Of a stretch of DNA of 21,971 bases, positions 7,316-14,294 are shown piece after piece (within the stretch, counting starts at the first letter, position 1; each line of letters starts with the position of its first letter). Origin of the DNA: a virus; IMG/VR virus record IMGVR_UViG_3300020395_000125, positions 1 to 21,971 of that record; one strand, given 5' to 3'. The notes under the pieces were generated by a model that had not been told where the DNA came from, ran no database searches, and saw only the letters and a program-made list of their open reading frames with translations. Both the position numbers and the translations under genes were made by a program.

Positions 7316-9016
7316 CTACCGATACTCCCACATAAATGATCTGTCACCATACTCATCTGTATTCCATTTTGAAGTTTCCTTGTCACTACCGTCCATCTCA
7401 AGTGACCAGACATCTCCTTTCTCATCTACCACAGTTTCTTCTTCATCTACACCGTTAAGAATAAAACCAAATGGTGCCATGTCTTGTTCTATCTGGTTTC
7501 TTTGCTCCTCATATATTCTCCGTCTTATGTCCTGATCAGTAAGCTCTTTAAAATATTCTTGCTGTACTAACCACGCAAAGATGACAAGACACATCACTAG
7601 GTCATCATTATATCCCTCGTCTGCCTCGAATGATTGCTTATTTTGTATGAATGTAGTCAACTCAGATACAATGTTATAGTCGTTTACAATTAGTTTATCA
7701 TCCTCTATCAGTGTCTTGAGGTTTGAGCATCCCTGTGCTTTCACAGTCTTACTCATCTTGACACCCATCTGCGTCTTACCTCCGCTAAATCCTGTACCAA
7801 CTATCTGTCCAGCTCTACCACGCATAGCACACATGAGTACATTCTCATACTCCACATCATAATGGAGCTGTGATGCGACTGCCTCTCCTATATCATTTAC
7901 TTCTATCAATACATATGCCATATTATATGCCTTTGCTACGTCTGATATAACATTAGGTAGTAACATAGGTCTAATATCATGGTCTCTATACTTTGCTACT
8001 AACTTCCATGGAGCTTGTGATATGTCTATCACGCAGAAAGCACTATAATCCTGTGCTAAACCCCGCGATATATCGCATGTAATTATATAATCTCTCTCAG
8101 GTATAGGATTTTCATATACATCTAGCGACCCATTAGTGCGGATTGGATCATCATATGTTAGTACACGTAACTTACTAGCAGTTATGAGTGTGTCAACAGA
8201 CCCTAAGAACTCACAGTCAAACTCTTGAGTAAACTGTCTGACTGACGTGTTGGCAATAGTAGTTTCTTTCCACTGAGCATCTCTACCTGGTACTTTTGAC
8301 CAGTGTACTTCAGTCCATATGTATCCGTTCCTACCTTTTTGTGCGTCAACCCACAACTTGTAGAAATGATTCATTCCGTTGGGGGTAGAAATAATGATGA
8401 CTTTCGTGGATTTACCAGAAGTAATAGTAGGATAAACGGAACTAAAGAATTGCTCCGCAATATGGTTAGGTATAAACGCAAACTCATCGAGGAAGATGAT
8501 GTTGAACGACATACCTCGAACAGCAGATGCTGAAGTAGATGCAGCGAGAATCTTTGATCCATTTTCTAACTCCATGCTACCCTTGTTCCATGCTATGATT
8601 CCCTGTTGCATCCAGAGTGGAAGTTGTTCATAGGCAAGTTGTAGTCTTCCGAGTAGATCTCTAGCAGTGGATAGCTTGTTTGCTAGGATACCTATATTCA
8701 CGTTGTCGTTGAACAGTGCATAATGTAAAAGGTAAGACACACACGTAGTGGACTTACCAGTCTGTCTAGGAAGTTTTGCTATATTAAACCTATTCTCGTG
8801 AAAGTTTCTAATTAATTCCTGTTGGAAGTCCCACATTTTAAATGGAACTATACCTTCATCAAGAGATATAATCTTGATGTAGTTCATAGCAAAGTATACG
8901 GGATCTGCCTTACACTTAAGGTATTCCTGTATTTGATCTTGGGTAAACTCAATTTCAGTTCCAACCTTTTTGAGGTTGGGGTTACCAAGATAGAAGTCTT
9001 GGGCAGATGAAGGCAT
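7316..9016 (-). CDS. 17: Terminase large subunit gp17 (packaging ATPase and nuclease)
   Basis: This is the DNA-packaging motor, an N-terminal ATPase joined to a C-terminal RNase H-fold nuclease that cuts the concatemer. In the 566 residues I see Walker A LPRQTGKST (82-90), Walker B IIFLDEFA (173-180, Asp177 Glu178) and the coupling motif IISTPNG (208-214). The nuclease acidic residues follow in TCDISRG (Asp315), LIEVND (Glu372) and YNDDLVM (Asp471/472). All key residues are present, so the protein should be active. The ATG at 9016 overlaps the stop of the tail-fibre-like gene (TAATG) with no Shine-Dalgarno, so its translation is probably coupled to that gene. Its partner gene 16 lies 4.9 kb upstream, whereas the two genes adjoin in T4. 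Confidence 0.98.
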   Translation of the reverse strand: MPSSAQDFYLGNPNLKKVGTEIEFTQDQIQEYLKCKADPVYFAMNYIKIISLDEGIVPFKMWDFQQELIRNFHENRFNIAKLPRQTGKSTTCVSYLLHYALFNDNVNIGILANKLSTARDLLGRLQLAYEQLPLWMQQGIIAWNKGSMELENGSKILAASTSASAVRGMSFNIIFLDEFAFIPNHIAEQFFSSVYPTITSGKSTKVIIISTPNGMNHFYKLWVDAQKGRNGYIWTEVHWSKVPGRDAQWKETTIANTSVRQFTQEFDCEFLGSVDTLITASKLRVLTYDDPIRTNGSLDVYENPIPERDYIITCDISRGLAQDYSAFCVIDISQAPWKLVAKYRDHDIRPMLLPNVISDVAKAYNMAYVLIEVNDIGEAVASQLHYDVEYENVLMCAMRGRAGQIVGTGFSGGKTQMGVKMSKTVKAQGCSNLKTLIEDDKLIVNDYNIVSELTTFIQNKQSFEADEGYNDDLVMCLVIFAWLVQQEYFKELTDQDIRRRIYEEQRNQIEQDMAPFGFILNGVDEEETVVDEKGDVWSLEMDGSDKETSKWNTDEYGDRSFMWEYR

Positions 9017-12000
9017 TAAGAAGAAGCTCTATATGTAAAGTCTAGGTATATCGCAGCCGTACCAATCGCACAGTTTCCTGCTGTGATGATACTTGATCTC
9101 TTATAATCAGCGTTACGTATCTGGAGTACCATCCACTGATTCTGAGATCCTGCGTGTGATACTACCATGTCTTTACTGTCATCTAAGAATATTGCTTGTC
9201 CTGTGTTCAAGAAGTGAGTTGCGGATGTATCCATTACTACTGTCTGTACTGGTGCGTCACTATGTGATAGTGCGGGTTGGAATGGAATTGGGAACTTAAG
9301 AACACCACCAATTAATGATGAGTCTTGAATGTTAACTGTAACCTTAGCATGTACATGTACCATTCTACCTACCTTAGTATAGTAACCAGTAGATGTGGTT
9401 GTCATACCAGCTCTGATTGTTGATGCGAACTCTGGTGTAGCATCATAGAAACCTTCTTCATAATGATCAAGGATTTGATATGTCTTACCAGCTAGTGATG
9501 TCTGGTTACTGAAGTCAATACCTTTGTCTTGCTGTAACTTATAGTGACCTGACTCAGTAATTCTTGCGGCTTCAGATAGAGTACCAGCTTGTACAGTATA
9601 GAACTTAAGTGCTCCATTTTCTGCTAAGTTTCCTGTACCAGTAACCTCAGCAAAGATACCCGCGTATGTAACGTTGGCATCATCATTAGCATTTCTACCT
9701 CTGAAGTCAATTCTACCTGGCTGATGTCCAACACCAATGGTACCTGATTTGTATAGTACAAGGTCAGGAGCAGTAGTAGAACTGTTGGTTGTGTTCTCAA
9801 TAATAATTTGGTCAGTTGTGTCATTACCTTTGACGTGTAACTGTCCTGCGGGTTCCTCTATATTAAGACCGACTAATCCACCACGGATTGTCATTGCCTT
9901 GACTTCTGATCCTGCGTCTATAACTGAGAAGTTTAGTAGTCCTCTCTCAGATCCCTCTGTATCAAAGTGAATCTTAGATTGAATCTTACCAAACTCTACG
10001 TCAGCACCGTTGGAAGTATTCCTACCGTGGAACTTAATAGCACCAAGTAAATCATTAGTAGCAGCACTAGCACTGTCTCTCTGTATAATAAGGTCAGGAC
10101 CTGCGTTTTCTGAAGCGTCATCTAATTCAACTGTAAGGGAAGTACCAGTAACTTTAGTAGCACCAGTTAATCCTATGTTTGTAGAACGTAGATCTAAGTT
10201 AGTGTCACCTACTTCTAGGTTAGGTGTACCACTGTTGTCTGCGTCAACTTCAAATGTTACTTTGCTTGTCTGTGTATTTCTCTTTCTGAATCCAATAGCA
10301 GCAACCTTAGAACCACCGTTGTTTCTAAAGTCAATATGTCCTAGGTCATTACCATCAGCAACAATACTATCAGAGGTAAAGTCAATACCACTGTGCTTGA
10401 ATGTGATGTTAGCAACTGTGTCTACTGTACCTACGTTGTCAGTGTTCTGTATAAGTAAGTTTCTTGTACCACTAGCACCGATAGTTACCTCACCAAAGGT
10501 AACGTCTGAGTTAGTAGCAACTGCCTGTCCAATAGAAATCGCACCTGATGCGGAATTATAAGTTACACCTGTACTACCACTAAGGTGTTGTCTAGTCTCT
10601 AGAGGACTAGGACCTGTGTAAGTTATAACACCTGACGCACTATCATAAGACATAGATCCGTCACCACCTAAGTCGGTGACTGAGACATGTGCTCTTACTT
10701 CAGCAGCACTAGGACCTGTGTATGTGAATACACCTGTGCTATTATCATATCCTAAACTACCATCTCCTCCTGCGTCTGTGACTGATACCGCAGCTCTTGC
10801 TCTAGTATTAGTAAAGAACTCATTAGTAGTTCCTTCTGCTACAGCATCTGTAGTAAACTCTGTGAAATCTATTGATAATGTTAGTGAGTCTGCTAAGTCA
10901 TTGTATGACTTGGATATACCAGTTCCACCTATGAGTAATGATGATACTCTATCGTCTACTCTCTCATTAGTATAGAATAAGTTTGTTGGTGAACTTGATG
11001 CTTCTTGGATATCATCTAGATCTAATGTGATGTCAGCACCACCATTAAATGATACACCGTTTATATTTCTTGCTGTCTGTAATGTTGTTGCTGAAGTTGC
11101 GTTACCCACAACTGCTGCTGTTACTTGGTTAAAGACTACATCGTCAGTTGTACCAACTGCCTGTCCTATGGCAACTGATCCAGACGCGATTGTAACTCCC
11201 GTCCCTCCCGAAAAATGTGCTCTAACTTCTGCGGAGCTAGGACCAGTATAGGTAACAACACCCGTTCCGCTGTCGTAACCGAGGGATCCATCACCTCCAG
11301 AGTCCGTGATAGAAATCGCAGATCTCGCTCTAGTGTTTGTGAAGTACACATTGGTTGGGGTTCCCGACTCCTGAACATTGTCAGTAACCAGTGTGATGTC
11401 CGATCCACCATCGAATGAAACGCCTGAGATATCTCTAGCAGTCTGTAAATTAGTTGCAGTGTCAGCATTACCAGTAAGTGCTCCTGTTATTGATGTAATG
11501 TTAGCAGCGTCACCATATATGTTCTGCCAACGTATGAGGTTGCTACCTAAATCATATGTACTATCAGCCGCAGGGAATACATGTTGATTAAACTCCCATG
11601 CGTCATTAGTATTTGACCAGAGCATACTGAGATCTGATGCTCCTTTTAAAATTATACCACCACCATCTGCTGTAGCATCAGTAGGTGAAGCAACAGTACC
11701 AAGCTCTAAGTTTTTATCATCGACTTGAACGGTAGTAGAATTCACCGTAGTGGTCGTCCCGTTAACTGTCAAGTCACCTGTGACTGTCAAGTCATTAGGC
11801 ATTGTGACATCATTTGGGAAAGCAAATTGTATATTATTATCGTCTACACGTGAACAAATTATTTGCTGTGAGTTACCTTTGAATGTTATATCATCTACAA
11901 CAGAGTATGATGATGTCAATCTAAATGTAACATCAGGAGATGTAGCTGTTATAGCACGGATATCATATTCTGTACCAATCGTTGATCCACCACCACCAAC

Positions 12001-12165
12001 GTCAAAGTTTCTGACGACACCATCTGTCCCCTTCAACTTCATGGTCAGGACGTTATTAGCAGTTGCCTCTAATACTACGTCACCATTTTGGAAAGGTGTT
12101 ATACTTGATGGGGGTCTGAGCAGATTGTTATCCTGTTCAGGTAATCTACGAATCGTCAGTGACAT
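9016..12165 (-). CDS. Large tail-fibre-like virion protein with internal repeats
   Basis: This 1049-residue protein is probably a tail or side fibre that reaches the host surface. The N-terminus (MSLTIRRLPEQDNNLLRPPS) may attach it to the particle. Residues 118-150 carry short TVTGDLTVNGTTTTVNSTTV repeats, typical of trimeric phage fibres. About 235-550 holds two LQTAR(D/N)I(S/N)GVSF units and three units of ISITDSGGDGSLGYD...YTGPS. A long beta-rich shaft (560-880) contains IDFRGRN-type units. The C-terminal 150 residues start at LDHYEEGFYDATPEF and include GYYTKVGRMVHVHAKVTVNI, a pattern common in the receptor-binding ends of marine phage fibres. The start has no Shine-Dalgarno but has a CTAAATA promoter 30 bases upstream. 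Fibre function is inferred from architecture; the receptor is unknown. Confidence 0.82.
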   Translation of the reverse strand: MSLTIRRLPEQDNNLLRPPSSITPFQNGDVVLEATANNVLTMKLKGTDGVVRNFDVGGGGSTIGTEYDIRAITATSPDVTFRLTSSYSVVDDITFKGNSQQIICSRVDDNNIQFAFPNDVTMPNDLTVTGDLTVNGTTTTVNSTTVQVDDKNLELGTVASPTDATADGGGIILKGASDLSMLWSNTNDAWEFNQHVFPAADSTYDLGSNLIRWQNIYGDAANITSITGALTGNADTATNLQTARDISGVSFDGGSDITLVTDNVQESGTPTNVYFTNTRARSAISITDSGGDGSLGYDSGTGVVTYTGPSSAEVRAHFSGGTGVTIASGSVAIGQAVGTTDDVVFNQVTAAVVGNATSATTLQTARNINGVSFNGGADITLDLDDIQEASSSPTNLFYTNERVDDRVSSLLIGGTGISKSYNDLADSLTLSIDFTEFTTDAVAEGTTNEFFTNTRARAAVSVTDAGGDGSLGYDNSTGVFTYTGPSAAEVRAHVSVTDLGGDGSMSYDSASGVITYTGPSPLETRQHLSGSTGVTYNSASGAISIGQAVATNSDVTFGEVTIGASGTRNLLIQNTDNVGTVDTVANITFKHSGIDFTSDSIVADGNDLGHIDFRNNGGSKVAAIGFRKRNTQTSKVTFEVDADNSGTPNLEVGDTNLDLRSTNIGLTGATKVTGTSLTVELDDASENAGPDLIIQRDSASAATNDLLGAIKFHGRNTSNGADVEFGKIQSKIHFDTEGSERGLLNFSVIDAGSEVKAMTIRGGLVGLNIEEPAGQLHVKGNDTTDQIIIENTTNSSTTAPDLVLYKSGTIGVGHQPGRIDFRGRNANDDANVTYAGIFAEVTGTGNLAENGALKFYTVQAGTLSEAARITESGHYKLQQDKGIDFSNQTSLAGKTYQILDHYEEGFYDATPEFASTIRAGMTTTSTGYYTKVGRMVHVHAKVTVNIQDSSLIGGVLKFPIPFQPALSHSDAPVQTVVMDTSATHFLNTGQAIFLDDSKDMVVSHAGSQNQWMVLQIRNADYKRSSIITAGNCAIGTAAIYLDFTYRASS
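10564..11340 (-). repeat. Three ~40-residue repeat units inside the tail-fibre-like gene
   Basis: Three copies encode (S/A)(I/V)S(I/V)TD-x-GGDGS(L/M)-x-YD...YTGPS-x-x-E-x-R-x-H. They lie at 11340-11206 (residues 276-320), 10809-10684 (453-494) and 10683-10564 (495-534). The last two are in direct tandem; the first is separated by about 130 residues. A second repeat, LQTAR(D/N)I(S/N)GVSF(D/N)GG(S/A)DITL, occurs before unit 1 and between units 1 and 2. The first copy has visibly more G and C at third positions than the others. Confidence 0.85.
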
Positions 12166-12174
12166 TATAACTGT

Positions 12175-12417
12175 TTAACTACTTGTACTATGGGTATTTA
12201 GCGTATACCAATCACGTGCTTCTGACTCGTGGTCGAAGAACATCGTGACTCCATGATCATATGCCACCCACTTGTCGATTATATAATCCCAGTGAGGTGT
12301 TTCTGGATACTCGTTATGGTGTGTTGTAAGATAATCTTGGTAGAACTCAGGGTTCTCTTTCATATCTTCCTCAAAGTCCAACTGGGCTGTGAGGCGATCC
12401 TCTGGTACTTCAGACAT
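12175..12417 (-). CDS. Small acidic protein of unknown function (80 aa)
   Basis: I do not recognise this protein. From the ATG at 12417 it starts MSEVPEDRLTAQLDFEEDMK. It is acidic and rich in aromatic residues and His (HHNEYPETPHWDYIIDKWVAY, and later TMFFDHESEARDWYTL), so it looks like a small folded protein without a signal peptide or membrane segment. A GTG start at 12447 would add ten residues. I prefer 12417 because a CTAAATA late promoter (12438-12444) sits 21 bases before it and would lie inside the longer version. No Shine-Dalgarno is visible. It lies between the oxygenase and the tail-fibre-like gene, ten bases before the latter, and the fibre's promoter overlaps its 3' end. It could be a fibre chaperone or an independent accessory protein; nothing decides this. 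Confidence 0.72.
   Translation of the reverse strand: MSEVPEDRLTAQLDFEEDMKENPEFYQDYLTTHHNEYPETPHWDYIIDKWVAYDHGVTMFFDHESEARDWYTLNTHSTSS
12195..12201 (-). promoter_or_regulatory. Late promoter variant (CTAAATA) before the tail-fibre-like gene
   Basis: CTAAATA lies 30 bases before the ATG at 12165, inside the last codons of the 80-aa gene. A GGTAT/ATACC inverted repeat (12193-12209) surrounds it. It would give the tail-fibre-like and terminase genes their own late transcript. Confidence 0.6.
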
Positions 12418-12437
12418 GGCGATAATTGGTGCTAATA

Positions 12438-12444
12438 TATTTAG
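12438..12444 (-). promoter_or_regulatory. Late promoter variant (CTAAATA) before the 80-aa gene
   Basis: CTAAATA lies 21 bases before the ATG at 12417 and includes the stop codon of the oxygenase gene (12443-12441 is TAA). It sits in a GCTAA/TTAGC inverted repeat (12431-12445). Its place supports the shorter start of the following gene. Confidence 0.62.
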
Positions 12445-12986
12445 CACACTTTCCAGAATAAATTTCCAGCCACCGTAATCCTCTCCTTATTTGTTGAGTG
12501 GTACGGATACACAGCGTGGTGAGTTGACGCAGGGAACATGAGCACCTCTCCGTTCCACTTCCTATCTACATTGATAAGTCTCTCTTCCAGTTGGAATCCA
12601 CCATCACTAGCAAAGTCTTTCCGTTCTTCTACACCGTATGGTATGTCTACAAAAATGACAAAACTTACCACACCGTGATGGCAGTGGTAAGGATTATATT
12701 GACCAGGTTTTTGATAGTTTACCCATAGTTCGCGGAGTTCCAGATAATCAGGATTAAACTCTCCTTGGTATGGGCATGTCTGAAAAAATGTATGCCAGAT
12801 ATGTCCAGAGGTTTTGGTAAGGTAATCCTCTAAACCATCAATAGGAACGAGAGATGACTGTTGATTCAAAGCACCAACTAATTTATCATTATAATTCCAG
12901 TCTTCATCCATCCGTCTTGCTACGCAAGATTGTTTTAAGTTATTAAAAAGGGTATGGGGGATAGGTTCGTGCCAAACTTTGCTCAT
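12441..12986 (-). CDS. Putative 2-oxoglutarate/Fe(II)-dependent oxygenase
   Basis: This 181-residue protein matches the small phage 2OG-Fe(II) oxygenase family that is frequent in cyanophages. The cupin-like core is visible. The block LWVNYQKPGQYNPYHCHHG carries the first iron ligands as His-x-His (His101 and His103 from the ATG). FVIFVDIPY is the following strand. FPASTHHAVYPY carries the distal His (156/157), and NKERITVAGNLFW supplies the Arg (169) that usually binds the 2-oxoglutarate carboxylate. Members hydroxylate proteins, nucleotides or small molecules; the substrate here is unknown. A GTG three bases upstream is an alternative start, but the ATG at 12986 is preferred. There is no Shine-Dalgarno, and it starts inside the 52-aa gene, suggesting coupled translation. 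Family is fairly secure, role is not. Confidence 0.8.
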   Translation of the reverse strand: MSKVWHEPIPHTLFNNLKQSCVARRMDEDWNYNDKLVGALNQQSSLVPIDGLEDYLTKTSGHIWHTFFQTCPYQGEFNPDYLELRELWVNYQKPGQYNPYHCHHGVVSFVIFVDIPYGVEERKDFASDGGFQLEERLINVDRKWNGEVLMFPASTHHAVYPYHSTNKERITVAGNLFWKVC

Positions 12987-13101
12987 CACAAGAATATTGT
13001 TCTAGGTAGTCTTCTAACTTTCTTGTAAGTTTTATACTACATTTATCTGTTGTACGACATAGATCTAGTAATTCTAGTATGTCTTCTTCTCTGAACTGCA
13101 T
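12943..13101 (-). CDS. Small hypothetical protein (52 aa)
   Basis: I read a short frame from an ATG at 13101 that overlaps the stop of the 77-aa gene (TAATG) and ends with TAA at 12943, 44 bases into the oxygenase gene. It starts MQFREEDILELLDLCRTTDK and then KLTRKLEDYLEQYS, a pattern of two amphipathic, charged helices with few low-complexity features. The tight start/stop junction and the otherwise empty 115 bases argue for a real gene. The overlap with the oxygenase and the small size argue for caution. Function unknown. Confidence 0.55.
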   Translation of the reverse strand: MQFREEDILELLDLCRTTDKCSIKLTRKLEDYLEQYSCDEQSLARTYPPYPF

Positions 13102-13334
13102 TAGAAATAATCAATAGCGAATAACATTGGCAAATCATTTGAACGACTTGCTTCAACGTATGATAGTATTCTAGCACCAGGATAGATTTTGTTAGCTTGT
13201 TTCTGGATATCCTGACGTTGAGGTTTCTGAAGCTTAGGAAAGAATATCTGAACACGATATGGTCTACCACGCCAAACCAACTCGACGTAATAGTATTTGC
13301 CATACTCATTCAGTCTCGCAGCTTCTGTAATCAT
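13101..13334 (-). CDS. Small basic protein of unknown function (77 aa)
   Basis: I do not recognise a named family. The protein starts MITEAARLNEYGKYYYVELVWRG, continues with a basic segment (PKLQKPQRQDIQKQANK) and ends PGARILSYVEASRSNDLPML then FAIDYF. It reads as a compact alpha/beta protein without membrane or signal segments. The ATG overlaps the stop of the 180-aa gene by one base (TAATG), and its own stop overlaps the start of the 52-aa gene the same way. The three are thus a translation-coupled run within the late transcript. Small proteins of this type are frequent between genes 16 and 17 in cyanomyoviruses and may be minor virion or assembly factors. That role is inference from position only. 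Confidence 0.75.
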   Translation of the reverse strand: MITEAARLNEYGKYYYVELVWRGRPYRVQIFFPKLQKPQRQDIQKQANKIYPGARILSYVEASRSNDLPMLFAIDYF

Positions 13335-13876
13335 TATGATACAACGACTTGAACCTCTGTACAGTGGACTGTTGCTCCACTAGCAGTCTTAGGCATTATA
13401 GCATACTTCATAGAGTTACGCACTTCTGCTGTTCCTGAGAATGCTGAGAAACCAGATCCGTCTGTACCACCGATTGTGAATGTGGTAGGTGTAGCAGCAG
13501 TTACCTCAACATGAGATAAATTATATGCTCCAACAGATGAACCAGTTGTTGTAACGTAGTCTCCTACCTTAATCTGATTATGATTTCCACCTGATCTTTC
13601 TATCGTGAATACTACTGGGTTAGCAGCAGTGGCACCTGTGATACCCATACGCACTGGGCTATCACCTTTAACGATGACTGTTTCGCCTTTCTCTACATAT
13701 AAACTTGAGTTAGTGGCATTGGCAGCTCCACCTAGCTGTATGGCAGCACCGCCCTTTGCGACTTCAGCAGCGAAGCGATAGATACCTGTCTTCACAGATA
13801 GTGCTGTACTTTGTGTGTTGGCAGCACTACCGACGGTCACCGTAGGTCCATCCTGCACTACTTTTAATACTGACAT
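13334..13876 (-). CDS. Beta-rich putative virion protein (180 aa)
   Basis: The family is not recognised. The sequence is rich in Gly, Ala, Thr, Ser and Val with short alternating strands (VTVGSAANTQSTALSVKTG, GGAAIQLGGAANATNSSLYV, EKGETVIVKGDSPVRM) and a central VKGD/KVGDYVTTTGSS pattern. There are no charged helices and no signal peptide. This composition is typical of phage decoration or fibre-associated proteins, and I infer a structural role. It lies directly after the small terminase gene with its own GATAAATA late promoter (13907-13900) 24 bases upstream. No Shine-Dalgarno is visible before the ATG at 13876. Only one Cys (in VHCTEVQVVV near the C-terminus) is present. The following 77-aa gene overlaps its stop. 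Confidence 0.78.
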   Translation of the reverse strand: MSVLKVVQDGPTVTVGSAANTQSTALSVKTGIYRFAAEVAKGGAAIQLGGAANATNSSLYVEKGETVIVKGDSPVRMGITGATAANPVVFTIERSGGNHNQIKVGDYVTTTGSSVGAYNLSHVEVTAATPTTFTIGGTDGSGFSAFSGTAEVRNSMKYAIMPKTASGATVHCTEVQVVVS

Positions 13877-13898
13877 GTTAATAATAGTTGGTTCTTAC

Positions 13899-14294
13899 TT
13901 ATTTATCCTTGGAAGCATTCTTCAACATCTTCTGTAAATCTGCTGTGCTACCAACAAATAAAGCGTTGTTGACTGTGGAAGGTCCTTTCTTTTTCTCTTC
14001 CTTTACTTCTTTGGTTGTCTTCTGAAGTGCCATGAGTTTATCAGCAACGTCACCGACGTGTTTGATTAACTGTCCTGCTACTTCATATGCTCTGGGATGA
14101 TCACTTCCCTGTGCTACATCTAAAGCACCATCGACTGCCTCTTGTCCTTTCTCTATAAGAGAATAAAGATTGGATCTAGCATACTCATGATCATCAGTTA
14201 TCTGATCATCAGTATTCTGTATGGCTCTTGTCTTTTTGGGTTTAGGTTCAGAGGTGTCAAACGCCTTCTCTAAACCACCGAAATTGTTATCCAT
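13899..14294 (-). CDS. 16: Terminase small subunit gp16
   Basis: The small terminase subunit recognises concatemeric phage DNA and stimulates the gp17 ATPase; in T4 it forms rings. This 131-residue protein (T4: 164) starts MDNNFGGLEKAFDTSEP, has a basic segment (PKPKKTRA) and a central helical region typical of gp16 (YARSNLYSLIEKGQEAVDGA, then PRAYEVAGQLIKHVGDVADK). It ends with a Lys-rich linker and an NALFVGSTADLQKMLK motif, which resembles the short C-terminal conserved segment in other T4-like gp16 proteins. The ATG at 14294 overlaps the gene 15 stop by eight bases without a Shine-Dalgarno, so translation is probably coupled. Identification rests on the central motif and the 15-16 order. 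Large subunit gene 17 is 4.9 kb downstream. Confidence 0.9.
   Translation of the reverse strand: MDNNFGGLEKAFDTSEPKPKKTRAIQNTDDQITDDHEYARSNLYSLIEKGQEAVDGALDVAQGSDHPRAYEVAGQLIKHVGDVADKLMALQKTTKEVKEEKKKGPSTVNNALFVGSTADLQKMLKNASKDK
13900..13907 (-). promoter_or_regulatory. T4-type late promoter (GATAAATA) before the 180-aa gene
   Basis: The minus strand reads GATAAATA, a match to NATAAATA, across the last codons and stop of gene 16 (TAA at 13901-13899). It is 24 bases before the ATG at 13876. It would transcribe the accessory insert separately from the neck genes. Confidence 0.7.

Noticed and set aside
10010-10561. Plus-strand open frame of 183 codons inside the tail-fibre-like gene
   Set aside because: It is the shadow of a repeat-rich beta protein; its Leu/Ser/Val/Pro-rich translation has no recognisable domain and every real gene runs on the other strand.
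11166-11468. Minus-strand 100-codon frame overlapping the tail-fibre-like gene in another frame
   Set aside because: It lies wholly within the fibre repeat region and reflects codon bias in the true frame.
13043-13309. 88-codon minus-strand frame overlapping the 77-aa gene
   Set aside because: The 77-aa frame has clean TAATG junctions on both sides and a protein-like sequence; this alternative overlaps it fully and reads poorly.
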